Shown: piece after piece, positions 1 to 8,346 of the stretch
Layout of the letters: each line of letters opens with the position of its first letter
Position numbering within the stretch: the first letter of the stretch is position 1
NCBI RefSeq assembly: GCF_015223065.1
Contig: NZ_JADFBY010000008.1
Span: 140,134-204,133, forward strand
Origin: Mucilaginibacter sp. JRF
GTDB taxonomy: Bacteria > Bacteroidota > Bacteroidia > Sphingobacteriales > Sphingobacteriaceae
Length of the DNA stretch: 64,000 nucleotides
Direction: 5' to 3'
Position numbers and translations under genes: made by a program
Notes under the pieces: model-generated
Database searches by the model: none
The model's input: only the letters and a program-made list of their open reading frames with translations
What the model was told of the DNA's origin: nothing

Positions 1-670
1 TCAATAACCAAAAAGGAGTATTGGTAATTCTTGAATTATCCGAAAGCTTTACTTTAATATATTTTTCTAATGCCTCATTGAGAGTTAATGCTTCCGGGCC
101 GAACACATTGTATTCCCGATTGAAACAATCTGAATTTTGATAACCGTTTACTAATAGTTTACCAAAATCTTCTGAAGCAATCCATTGAAGTTTAAGAGGT
201 TGCTTACCCATAATCTTTGGTTTACCATCTTGTATCATTAACGGCAAAGACTCCATAAACCATGAAGGCCTGAAAATCATATAAGGAATACCACTTGCTT
301 TTATAAGCTGTTCTGATTTGTATTTAGCTTCTATAAATGGCAACCAGCTATTTTCTTTGATTACGGTAGCACCACTCACATAACTGATGAGTTTTACGTT
401 GTTGGTTTTTGCGACTTCGACGATCCTTGTAACAGCACCAAATTCATCCAGTTTCCGTAATGTTATGTGGATTGCTTCGCTACCCTTAATTGCCGATTCT
501 AAGTCTTTATAGTTGAAAACATCGCCCTTTATTACCGTTTGATTAGGATATTTAGCTTCTACGCTTCGCGCAAAGAGTTTAAGTTGAAATCCTGCATTAT
601 CAAAGGCTTGTATTGTTTTTTGAGCCACCATACCGCTTGCACCTAATATTGAAACTTTTTTTATGATCAT
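1..670 (-). CDS. NmrA-like / atypical SDR NAD(P)-binding protein (partial)
   Basis: An open frame starts at the ATG at 668-670 and runs off the left edge of the window without a stop, so the C-terminus is missing (223 complete codons are visible). The N-terminus has a Rossmann nucleotide-binding loop (ILGASGMVAQK), followed by the alternating strands and helices of NmrA/NAD(P)-binding-domain proteins and a substrate region with YMIFRPSWFMESLP. Such proteins are NAD(P)-dependent reductases or redox sensors; the substrate cannot be told. It lies 168 bp downstream of a Crp/Fnr-type regulator in the same direction, which may control it. The fold assignment is fairly sure, the exact function is not. 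Confidence 0.82.
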   Translation of the reverse strand, partial: MIIKKVSILGASGMVAQKTIQAFDNAGFQLKLFARSVEAKYPNQTVIKGDVFNYKDLESAIKGSEAIHITLRKLDEFGAVTRIVEVAKTNNVKLISYVSGATVIKENSWLPFIEAKYKSEQLIKASGIPYMIFRPSWFMESLPLMIQDGKPKIMGKQPLKLQWIASEDFGKLLVNGYQNSDCFNREYNVFGPEALTLNEALEKYIKVKLSDNSRITNTPFWLL

Positions 671-838
671 TTTCTATTTTATTTTTATTAGTTTTTAGAC
701 AGACGCTCTTTAGTTATCTGAACTGTTCCGATACCGATTTAAGTTTATATTTAAATCCTTTTGGCTGCACTGAGTTGATACTGCAAGAATAACTCCTTAA
801 AAAATGCAGTTAATTATCAATTGATAAAAAGTAATTCA

Positions 839-1402
839 TTAAAGATTATTTCTTATTTCGACTAATGCTTCTTCTGTGATTCCCAAATAAGAAGCGATGT
901 AAGACAGAGGAACATTATTGGCAAGTTTGGGTGACTTGTTGATTAATGACAAATAGCGGGTCGTTTCATCGTCAGTATCCAACGGATTTTTATTCAGGGC
1001 ATCAAATAAGCACTTTTGATACATTTTAGACACGATGGTATCCCACACTGTTATTGTATTAGTGATCTCGTCCCAATCTTTTTTTGAAAAGACAAGTAAC
1101 TTACAATCAGTAACTGACTGTAAATATTTGGAAGCCGGCAAGCTGGCTTTAAATTTTGGATAATCTGTTATGAATTGATTTCTATCTATGAAATAAATAG
1201 TGATTTCTTTACCGTATTTATCATAAAAAGTAAAACGAAATATTCCCTCAAGAAGAAAAGCTACCTGCTTGGGTGTTTTTCCGGCTTCTATAAAATAGGT
1301 ATCTTTAGGGAGTGTAAGCCTTGATGCTTTACTCTCAATAAAGTCGATCTGTTGTTTGTTTAAGTTGCCAAACTGTAAAATGTAATCAATAAACGCTTTC
1401 AT
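839..1402 (-). CDS. Crp/Fnr family transcriptional regulator with altered recognition helix
   Basis: A 187-residue protein with an N-terminal cyclic-nucleotide-binding-type beta barrel (roughly 20-115) and a C-terminal helix-turn-helix (PLSYIASYLGITEEAL). It is a close paralogue of the gene at 5811-6380: both share FGNLNKQQI, EAGK and SYIASYLGIT blocks. In the paralogue the recognition helix ends QQSLSRIRKNIQ, the usual form in this family. Here it reads EEALVEIRNNL, so the Ser-Arg pair expected to touch DNA is replaced by Val-Glu. It could therefore have a changed target or weak DNA binding. It is encoded upstream of the NmrA-like gene on the same strand. The ATG is followed directly by conserved sequence. 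Confidence 0.85.
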   Translation of the reverse strand: MKAFIDYILQFGNLNKQQIDFIESKASRLTLPKDTYFIEAGKTPKQVAFLLEGIFRFTFYDKYGKEITIYFIDRNQFITDYPKFKASLPASKYLQSVTDCKLLVFSKKDWDEITNTITVWDTIVSKMYQKCLFDALNKNPLDTDDETTRYLSLINKSPKLANNVPLSYIASYLGITEEALVEIRNNL

Positions 1403-1475
1403 AAAATTATAGTCTTTATTGTTATGTTAATCATTCTGTTGCGTATGTAATCTGTAGCGGTAAACCATTCATGTA

Positions 1476-1961
1476 TCACTCAATGGTTTGCCTTGTCGAT
1501 CCCATATCTAATTTTCCTGTCTGATAATAGATCTTCAGTGATCGTGAAACAGAGTCTATCTCACAATCGCTGGTGACAGCCATTTTGCCTTCATCAACAA
1601 AACGGGTAGCGGAAACATTCATAAATGGCGATTTGGCGGCAAAATGGGGAATAAAGTACTTTTCGCTCAGAAGCTTATCTTGCTCCTTTGCATAGCAAGT
1701 GCATATACTAACATCCAGGTTAACTAAGGGATATCTTTCGCTTTGGCTAATATGATCGTTACCTGCCCCTTCCGTGATCATCAGGATGGTCATTACCATA
1801 CGGATAATGGCGGCAGCAGGAATAAGGAGGTAGAAATGGTCATACCACCGATCTTCATATGCCATAATGCCCTTATTGCGAGTGGACTTATATATTGATG
1901 ATAATCTGCCTGTTATTGGCGTTACCGTTTCTGAAATTTTATATTTTCTATACCGTATCAT
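1476..1961 (-). CDS. Orphan hypothetical membrane protein
   Basis: I do not recognise this 161-residue frame. Its one clear feature is a hydrophobic stretch (FYLLIPAAAIIRMVMTILMIT, about residues 43-63 from the 1961 start) that could be a single membrane anchor. The C-terminal half is polar with several Cys residues and no motif I can name. Three starts are possible: TTG 1970, ATG 1961, and ATG 1865 (MAYEDRW), the last of which would put the hydrophobic segment near the N-terminus. It lies between a Crp/Fnr gene and a barrel gene. Composition is ordinary, but with no recognisable family it may be a decayed or spurious frame. Confidence 0.35.
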   Translation of the reverse strand: MIRYRKYKISETVTPITGRLSSIYKSTRNKGIMAYEDRWYDHFYLLIPAAAIIRMVMTILMITEGAGNDHISQSERYPLVNLDVSICTCYAKEQDKLLSEKYFIPHFAAKSPFMNVSATRFVDEGKMAVTSDCEIDSVSRSLKIYYQTGKLDMGSTRQTIE

Positions 1962-2063
1962 CCTTGTCAAAATGTAAGTTCTTTCTCTGTATAGTGAATT
2001 AGGCGGTAGTTAATTGGCTACATAACACTACCTTAAGATTATGTAGTTATTTATCAGGCTGTA

Positions 2064-3425
2064 TTAAAATTTAAATCCTACTACAGATGCTACAAAAAAA
2101 CCGTTTTGGTGCTGAGGTATCAGATCGTTAATAAAACTGCCCGTTTTGAAATATTGTACGCCAAAATTGTAATTCAAAAAGCCATTTATATCCCATGAAA
2201 TATTGGTAATGTATGCTGTACCAATATATCGTTCCCTGGAACCTGATGAAGATAGCCTGAGTGAGCCATCTGATCTGTAAACACCGTCCTCGGTTGATTG
2301 ACGCCAGTTAAACACTACATCAAATTTGAGAGTTACCTTTTTATGAGGATTCCAGGATAGGGTTGGATGTATTGATATTAAATTTGCCGGGCCTATTTGC
2401 GGGTTCATCCCAAAATATCCTCCATTTGGATATAAGGGGTTGGCTGTACCAAGCTTACCATCATTCTTTTTATCATCACCAGGTATATAATCGCTCTTTA
2501 GCTTTACGGTAGGTACACCCTTTAGTCTGTCAAAGATATACCCGATCTCTGATGAAATTCCCAAAGCACTTATAGCATCTGAACCGAACTTTCCGAATTG
2601 ATAGATCGCTTCAAAATTGTAAATAAGTCCACCTCCGTTTTTTGAAAATCGAGCACCTGTGGTGTGCCGGGTTTCGTTAGCTATGCCTTCATCAAATCTG
2701 GAATTGATACGATCAATGCCAAGGTAATAAAGGTCAAGCTTGTGACTTTTCGGAATACTATAGGTACTATAAATACCCCAAAGGTTGATCTTTCGAGTGG
2801 AGATATTATCAAAAACGCCAGTATTCACTTTAGCTTCAGCCAGTATAAAAGCGTCAACATTGAAATGAGGCGATGTATATGCTACTTTAGCTCCGTCAAA
2901 GTACAGCCGTAAGTTGGTACCTTCCCTTACATCGATCAAACGGCCGCTACCGTATTGAATCTCCTGCCTACCTATACGAAGCGTAAGCGTCCTATCTGGT
3001 TTTTTGTAAGGTATAATGTCCACAAACAAATTCTGGATGTTCAATTTATCTTCATCAATGCCCCTTGGCCCATTCTTACGCCCATCTTCAAGCCCACTGC
3101 GTAATTGCCCGAAAACCCGAATACGGTTACTCAGATGCAAATCGGCATGAAGATGATATCGTTGAAGTAAAAAAGCATCCCGGCCAAGGTTTTTTTCACC
3201 CCAATCTTCATTTACGGCATAGTCCAACTCCTGACGCAATTCACCTCCAACGGATAGGTAAGCGGAACCATTTTGGGATAGAGGCATGTATTTTACTTTT
3301 TTGTAAAAAGTTCTGTTACTGTCTTTCAATCCTGAATAGTTCTCGTTATAACGCATTAGTTCAAAATTTTGGGCCAATAATGATCCCGGCAGGGATAGAA
3401 AAAAGTATATCAAAAAATACCTCAT
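2064..3425 (-). CDS. Alginate-export-type outer membrane beta-barrel protein
   Basis: This 453-residue protein has a signal peptide ending LLAQ at residue 19. The mature part has the pattern of the alginate-export (AlgE-like) family: YLSVGGELRQELDY near the start, then a run of amphipathic strands such as LHLSNRIRVFGQLRSGLEDGR and LTLRIGRQEIQYGSGRLID, with an aromatic C-terminal residue (VASVVGFKF) as in outer-membrane barrels. In Bacteroidota these proteins are general uptake or export channels, so actual alginate transport should not be assumed. The amidohydrolase gene lies 116 bp upstream on the same strand and could be co-transcribed. Confidence 0.85.
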   Translation of the reverse strand: MRYFLIYFFLSLPGSLLAQNFELMRYNENYSGLKDSNRTFYKKVKYMPLSQNGSAYLSVGGELRQELDYAVNEDWGEKNLGRDAFLLQRYHLHADLHLSNRIRVFGQLRSGLEDGRKNGPRGIDEDKLNIQNLFVDIIPYKKPDRTLTLRIGRQEIQYGSGRLIDVREGTNLRLYFDGAKVAYTSPHFNVDAFILAEAKVNTGVFDNISTRKINLWGIYSTYSIPKSHKLDLYYLGIDRINSRFDEGIANETRHTTGARFSKNGGGLIYNFEAIYQFGKFGSDAISALGISSEIGYIFDRLKGVPTVKLKSDYIPGDDKKNDGKLGTANPLYPNGGYFGMNPQIGPANLISIHPTLSWNPHKKVTLKFDVVFNWRQSTEDGVYRSDGSLRLSSSGSRERYIGTAYITNISWDINGFLNYNFGVQYFKTGSFINDLIPQHQNGFFVASVVGFKF

Positions 3426-3540
3426 AAAAGAAATGTGCTTGTTAGAGGTTCCATATTTTAGGTCGACTGATCCGAACGTGAAAAATGACTTTTATGCATT
3501 TACCTCAAATATTCACGATGTGCATTTTATCAATGGGATA

Positions 3541-5304
3541 TTATTTATCCCAGTAATAACCTCCAAAGTATTTGATCGGTGACCAGGCAGGAATAGGTTC
3601 CTGTAACTTTGGACCCAACCCGCTATATTTTTCTGAACCAAATACCACTCTACCATCAACCACGGTTAAAACCGAGGATATAGTTTTTATCTGATCCTCC
3701 GGAACGGTAAAATAATCCTTGCTCAACAAAACAAAATCAGCGAGATTGCCTGGTGCTATCCTGCCTTTATCATGCTCTTCATTTTCAAACCAGGCTGCTC
3801 CTGTTGTGTATAACCGCAGTGCTTCTTCACGGGTCAGGCGATTATCGTCAGCCAATACGGTAGCTCCGGAAATAGATTTTCCTGATACAGCCCAACTAAT
3901 TGCAAGCCATGGATTGGCCGGGGATACGCGAAATGCATCTGTAGTTAAGGATAGCGGTATACCACTGTTAACCAGTTCCCGCAAGCGTGGGGTGTACAGG
4001 GCCTTTTTTAAACCATGTGTTTTTACAAAGGCATCACCATGAATTGCCATTTTGTTATCTAACGCAATACCTCCACCAAGTTTTTTGATCCTTTCAATAT
4101 TCTCTGGTGTAACGGTTTCTGCATGTTCAATACTCCAACGCATACCATTAAGCGGGGTAGTTTGCACTACTTTCTCTAAGGCATCTAAAAAAGGTGTCAG
4201 ATTCTCATTATACGTCACATGCATACGGAAGGGAATTCTATTCTGAATTAGCTTTCTAACATCTTCTTCTGCATATTTCATCATCCTTTCTTTCGGAATG
4301 ATGTAGGCTGGTTTATCAAAATTTTCATGATCATGAGTTTCTGCCCTGATCGCCTCACCCATCCCTTCATATTCGTAACCATGATCCATTGTGGGATGCA
4401 AATTCTGCCCCGGACTAATGGGAGCCATTTTGGTTATGCGTTTAAGTAATGTTTCTACAAATGGTTCGCTGGATTGCTGGTCCCATCCAAGATCAACAAA
4501 AGGAAAACGAATGTTCAATCGCTTTTCGCTTACTAAAGTTTGTAAAGGTTTATGTCCTTCCGGATAGCCAATGATACTGGTTGCATCAAGAACGGAAGTT
4601 AGTCCGAATCGATTTAGATCATGGATCACATGTTCCAATGAACTGACTTCTTCTTCCGGAGTTGGCACGGGCAACATCGCATCCAGGGTTAAAAATGTAA
4701 AAGTATATCCATTGATCACCCCTGTGTAATTTCCTTTTTTGTCTTTCTCAAAGTCCGCCTCCGGAAGTTCCGGAAACTTAGAAGTTCCAACCCCCAATAT
4801 TTTCATAGCCATCTTATTCAAATAACCCCGGTTATAAGCATATTGGATGTAAACAGGTCTGTTAGAAACGGCCTTATTTACTTCATCTATGGTAGGCTGG
4901 CGATTTTCAGCAAATTGAAATGGAGACCATCCCCCGGTAACTTTTACCCACTGCCCTTCAGGAGTTCTTGCGGCTTGCTCAGTAAGCATTTCAAGCGCAC
5001 GTTTTAGTGTCGGCACACCGTCCCACCTGACTTTATAATTAAAGTTTCTTTCATTTAATGGATGGATATGAGAATCCTCCAAACCGGGAATGAGCCTCCT
5101 GCCGTCTGCATCGATGATCTTTGTATGATCATCCTTTAACGCGAGTATGTCTGCATCGTTACCTACCGCATAAATTCTTCCACCCTTAACTGCAAGCGCT
5201 GAAGCTTCTGGTTGTGCTGATGTGTTTGTGGTGATCTTTGCATGATGCACGATCAGGTCGGCTCCGGAAAATGTGGTTTGCGCTTGGGCACACAGGCCAA
5301 TCAA
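3541..5304 (-). CDS. Periplasmic metal-dependent amidohydrolase (YtcJ-like)
   Basis: An amidohydrolase_3-type enzyme. It has the composite sandwich domain at the N-terminus, the metal-binding HIH at residues 79-81 (LIPGLEDSHIHPL), a WSIEHAE motif, and the late LTTDA motif that supplies the last metal-binding Asp. YtcJ-type enzymes hydrolyse cyclic amide or similar C-N bonds; the substrate is unknown. The open frame begins at TTG 5304 inside a signal peptide (IGLCAQAQ). An ATG at 5340-5342 would give MKK followed by ALALFTTTALLIGLCAQAQ if the A run at 5335-5339 had six bases instead of five. The natural start is thus displaced by one base, by mutation or sequence error. It lies upstream of the alginate-export-type gene. 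Confidence 0.85.
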   Translation of the reverse strand: MIGLCAQAQTTFSGADLIVHHAKITTNTSAQPEASALAVKGGRIYAVGNDADILALKDDHTKIIDADGRRLIPGLEDSHIHPLNERNFNYKVRWDGVPTLKRALEMLTEQAARTPEGQWVKVTGGWSPFQFAENRQPTIDEVNKAVSNRPVYIQYAYNRGYLNKMAMKILGVGTSKFPELPEADFEKDKKGNYTGVINGYTFTFLTLDAMLPVPTPEEEVSSLEHVIHDLNRFGLTSVLDATSIIGYPEGHKPLQTLVSEKRLNIRFPFVDLGWDQQSSEPFVETLLKRITKMAPISPGQNLHPTMDHGYEYEGMGEAIRAETHDHENFDKPAYIIPKERMMKYAEEDVRKLIQNRIPFRMHVTYNENLTPFLDALEKVVQTTPLNGMRWSIEHAETVTPENIERIKKLGGGIALDNKMAIHGDAFVKTHGLKKALYTPRLRELVNSGIPLSLTTDAFRVSPANPWLAISWAVSGKSISGATVLADDNRLTREEALRLYTTGAAWFENEEHDKGRIAPGNLADFVLLSKDYFTVPEDQIKTISSVLTVVDGRVVFGSEKYSGLGPKLQEPIPAWSPIKYFGGYYWDK

Positions 5305-5342
5305 GAGCGCTGTTGTCGTAAATAATGCTAATGCTTTTTCAT
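5305..5342 (-). other. Displaced start and signal-peptide region of the amidohydrolase
   Basis: Read on the minus strand, ATG at 5342 is followed by five A residues and reaches a TAG after four codons. Adding one A puts it in frame with the amidohydrolase and yields a textbook signal peptide (two Lys, hydrophobic core, AQA cleavage site). In the actual frame of the enzyme this stretch has no ATG. Confidence 0.7.
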
Positions 5343-5810
5343 TTGTTGATGATTTAATTGATCACTACAAATGTTTAGCTAAAAAACTACATGCTATTTA
5401 CCAATTGGTAAATAGCGCTTTTATTATACTTTAATAATTATTCTTTTTTTAGGTAGTTACGAGGCTTCTAAGCAAAAGGTAATTGCAATGACTGTTGTAA
5501 AATAGGCCTGACTTGAAGCAATTAAATAGTGAAGAAACCAATTATTAGAGAACGGAAGACTGTTCAGGCAATATAAAAGCAGGAATGAACTCTAAAAACT
5601 AAAAGATTGGTGTAGTTTCCTACCTTGAGGCAAAACATCCGTTAAAGTTGTATAGGTCAGCAAGAAGGGGCGTTTACAATGTCGTATTGCAATCTACTGT
5701 TCTTCCAAAACCAGATGATAATCTGAAATGAAATTATTTATTCTTTACTTTATTTTGGAGGCAGATATTGCTGCTAAAAAATCACGCTTGTAAAGTGGCA
5801 AATAGTGCAG
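5343..5810. other. Intergenic stretch without recognisable gene
   Basis: About 470 bp between the amidohydrolase start and the end of a Crp/Fnr gene. I see no long frame, tRNA or strong hairpin. It would hold the promoter of the amidohydrolase near its right-hand start and the 3' region of the upstream regulator gene. Confidence 0.5.
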
Positions 5811-6380
5811 TTACTGTATATTTTTTCTAATTCTGCTAAGTGATTGCTGCGTAATTCCCAGGTAGGAAGCTATGTAAGAAAGAGGGATTCGATTGGCAAG
5901 AGTCGGAAATTTTTCGAGGAACAGCAAATAGCGTGTTGTGGCATCTTCTGAAACTAATGGACTTCTTTTTTCTATGGTTTCCAACAGACACTTGCGATAC
6001 GCTTTATCTGCAATTTTATCCCAATCAATAATTGTATTCGTAATTTCCTCCCAATTTTTTTTGGAGAAGATAAGTAACTCGCACTTAGTAACCGCCTGTA
6101 AATTATCTGTAGATGGTAAATTAGACTCGAAGTTTTCGTAGTCGGCAAGAAATTGATTGCCATTTATGAAGTAATTGGTGATTTCCTCACCTTCATTGTT
6201 ATGATAAGATAAACGAAATATGCCATCCAAAATAAAAGCAACCTGTCTTGGTATTTTTCCAGCTTCTGAAAAATATTCGTCCTTGGATAGGGTAAGTCTG
6301 GTTGCTTTGCTTACAATAAAGCTTATTTGCTGTTTATTTAAGTTGCCAAATTGCAAAATAAAATCTGTAAGCTCCTTCAT
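5811..6380 (-). CDS. Crp/Fnr family transcriptional regulator
   Basis: A 189-residue regulator with an N-terminal cNMP-binding-type sensor barrel and a C-terminal winged helix (PLSYIASYLGITQQSLSRIRKNIQ). The recognition helix keeps the SLSRIR form typical of this branch. It is a paralogue of the protein at 839-1402. The Bacteroidota members of this group usually lack the residues for cAMP binding, so the ligand is unknown. It sits upstream of the amidohydrolase and barrel genes on the same strand with a 470-bp gap, and downstream of a third Crp/Fnr-type gene, which makes a local role plausible but unproven. Confidence 0.9.
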   Translation of the reverse strand: MKELTDFILQFGNLNKQQISFIVSKATRLTLSKDEYFSEAGKIPRQVAFILDGIFRLSYHNNEGEEITNYFINGNQFLADYENFESNLPSTDNLQAVTKCELLIFSKKNWEEITNTIIDWDKIADKAYRKCLLETIEKRSPLVSEDATTRYLLFLEKFPTLANRIPLSYIASYLGITQQSLSRIRKNIQ

Positions 6381-6549
6381 ATTTAATCATCTATAAAATA
6401 ACATGTTACATATTCAACAATTAGCCTTAATTGTGAATGTGCACTATCGCTAAAGTAAGATTGAGCAGATTGAAAAACAATGACATATGTCAATAAAAAA
6501 ATTGATAATTATCAACTTTTTTATTGACCCGGACTCAGGTAAACTAAGA

Positions 6550-7131
6550 TCATTTTCGCGCTTTTTTTAAGCGACTCAGGGTTTCTTTAGTTATCCCTAA
6601 ATAAGAGGCGATTTGGTGTTGGGGGAACCGCTGTATAAATTGGGGGTTACTCCTTAATAATTCCTCGTATCGATCTTCAGCTTTATTATTGATAGTGCTG
6701 GCCAGCCTTTTTTGCGCCGCGATAGCATGTCGATCATCCATCACTCGTATCATTTCAACTAACGCCGGTATTTTTTTCATTAATTCAGCCAAATCTGCTC
6801 TGGTTATAATTAACAACTCCGTATCCTCGCAGGCATCTATGTTATAGGCAGAAGGTTTTAAGTTAAAGAAACTTTCACGGTCAGTTGCCCAATAGTTTTC
6901 TATAAATAAATTAACAATAACCTCATCACCTTTTTTATTCAAATAGTATTGGCGCATTGCACCTTTAGTAATAAACCCGGTATACTTGGAAACATCACCA
7001 TCCTGCAAAAAATATTGGTTCTTTCTTAAAATCTTTGGTCGGAACGCATTTTTAATCAGATCTTCCTCATCCTTAGTGATGGAAGATCTTGAGTAATCAG
7101 CAATATAATTGAAAAGGCTTTCGTACATCAT
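6550..7131 (-). CDS. Crp/Fnr family transcriptional regulator
   Basis: A more distant member of the same superfamily (194 residues from ATG 7131; a TTG at 7146 would extend it by five). The sensor barrel includes KNQYFLQDGDVSKYTGFITKGAMRQYY, and the C-terminal helix-turn-helix is QHQIASYLGITKETLSRLKKARK, with the conserved LSR. It is not part of the close paralogue pair. The next gene downstream is the Crp/Fnr gene at 5811-6380, about 170 bp away. The large space on its upstream side (7132-7574) separates it from a plus-strand gene and should hold its promoter. Confidence 0.9.
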   Translation of the reverse strand: MMYESLFNYIADYSRSSITKDEEDLIKNAFRPKILRKNQYFLQDGDVSKYTGFITKGAMRQYYLNKKGDEVIVNLFIENYWATDRESFFNLKPSAYNIDACEDTELLIITRADLAELMKKIPALVEMIRVMDDRHAIAAQKRLASTINNKAEDRYEELLRSNPQFIQRFPQHQIASYLGITKETLSRLKKARK

Positions 7132-7574
7132 TATAAGTTTGGTCAAGCGTTAGAAAAACAAATTGCTTTCCCTTACGCATTTTTTGATACAAGTGTAACA
7201 TACCCTTGCTCAAAAGCCTCGAACCGGAAAAATCAATTTTCGAGAAATATTAAAACCCGAGCGTATAATTCGAGAATCATCCGTAAAGATGCCGTTAGAT
7301 AAATAATTGGATCTATTCAATTAATACTTAGCTATAACACTAAGCATTAATTGAATGTTTTTTTTGCTTCGCCGGTAACCGGGTTATATTGATTTACACC
7401 GGAATAAACTACACCTGTATTTAACAGGCGGAACATGAACATCATCTGACGAAAAATAAAAAACTGAACATCAGTCTGTTTACTTAAACATACATCGTTA
7501 CAGCAAAGATTTCTTCATGCCGCTGTTGCCTTTTGATCACACGCCCCGTTTTAGGGTGTAAAATCAAAAACATC
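7132..7574. other. Divergent intergenic region with an orphan hairpin
   Basis: About 440 bp between the minus-strand Crp/Fnr gene and the plus-strand DUF4397 gene. It contains the hairpin with T-run listed at 7315-7365. No protein frame is convincing. It probably holds the two divergent promoters and a long leader for the DUF4397 gene. Confidence 0.5.
7315..7365 (+). terminator. Orphan intrinsic terminator-like hairpin
   Basis: Arms at 7316-7330 and 7341-7355 (ATTCAATTAATACTTA-like against TAAGCATTAATTGAAT) pair over about 15 bp with one mismatch, and a run of eight T follows at 7358-7365. No plus-strand gene lies upstream, so it would end a short unannotated transcript or attenuate the leader of the gene at 7575. 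Confidence 0.55.
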
Positions 7575-8291
7575 ATGAATATGAAAAAAACACGCAACTT
7601 TTCGAATTTCTTTTTGAAACCTGCTGTAGGCTTATTAGGCATCGCATTAATGTTTACCGCTTGTAGTGATGACGACAACGTCAGTCCAGCACCAGGCGTT
7701 GCAAACTTGGCCGTTGTTCACGCTGCGCCAGGTTCACCTGAACTTTCGTTAAGTGTAAATGGCACTAAAAGCAACATTAAAAAACTGACCTTTGGCACTT
7801 TCATCGGTTATGCTAACATTAATGAAGGCAATGCGGAGTTCAGCATAACCAAAAAGGATTCTACCAAAGTGCTTACAAAATCAACAGCTGCATTAAAAAG
7901 TGGTAAATACTATTCACTGATCATTGCGGATGTTCCGGCTAAAACGGCTTTTACATTGGTTGAGGACGATTTGACCGCGCCTGCTGCTGATAAAGCGAAA
8001 GTAAGGTTTGTAAACCTGAGCCCTGATGGCGGTAGCCTTGACCTTTCTATCACCGGTCAAACTACTCCGTTGTACACCAAAACAGCATTTAAGGCAGCAA
8101 CCGCTTTTACCGCTGTAACACCGGGTGCTGAGCTGAACTTCGAGATCAGGGAAAACACCAAGCCCGAAGTTTTAGCCAAGATCGAAAAAGTAAAGATAGA
8201 GAAAGGTAAGATCTATACCATTTGGGCTAAAGGCCTTAAAGCAGCTACCGATTCTACAAAGCTATCATTGGGTGTAATTACTAATAAATAA
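7575..8291 (+). CDS. DUF4397 domain lipoprotein
   Basis: The start ATG at 7575 (or 7581) gives a lipoprotein signal: two Lys, a hydrophobic run GLLGIALMFTA and a lipobox Cys followed by SDDD. The mature protein matches the DUF4397 pattern (ANLAVVHAAPGSPELSLSVNG, a FGTFIGYANINEG segment, and a second repeat AKVRFVNLSPDGGSLDLSI), which forms immunoglobulin-like beta domains. The function of this family is not established; these are surface lipoproteins in Bacteroidota. An open frame extends upstream to 7533, but it lacks the signal features. A strong hairpin follows before the sigma factor gene, so read-through to that gene may be limited. Confidence 0.88.
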   Translation: MNMKKTRNFSNFFLKPAVGLLGIALMFTACSDDDNVSPAPGVANLAVVHAAPGSPELSLSVNGTKSNIKKLTFGTFIGYANINEGNAEFSITKKDSTKVLTKSTAALKSGKYYSLIIADVPAKTAFTLVEDDLTAPAADKAKVRFVNLSPDGGSLDLSITGQTTPLYTKTAFKAATAFTAVTPGAELNFEIRENTKPEVLAKIEKVKIEKGKIYTIWAKGLKAATDSTKLSLGVITNK

Positions 8292-8305
8292 GCAACACCA
8301 AATTA

Positions 8306-8339
8306 AACAGCCACTCCTGAGCAATCAGGGGTGGTTGTT
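8306..8339 (+). terminator. Hairpin between DUF4397 gene and sigma factor gene
   Basis: A 15-bp stem (8306-8320 with 8325-8339, loop GCAA, three G-T wobbles) ends eight bases before the sigma factor ATG at 8347. The T run after it is short, so it may be a weak terminator or a structure covering the ribosome-binding region of the sigma gene. Confidence 0.6.
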
Positions 8340-8346
8340 ATTTGTA

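Noticed and set aside
2664..3427. Open frames on the plus strand opposite the alginate-export-type gene
   Set aside because: They lie within a gene with a clear signal peptide and family blocks; translations have no recognisable motifs.
7371..7390. CCGGTAACCGG palindrome in the divergent region
   Set aside because: Short and of a kind expected by chance; no second copy or promoter overlap.
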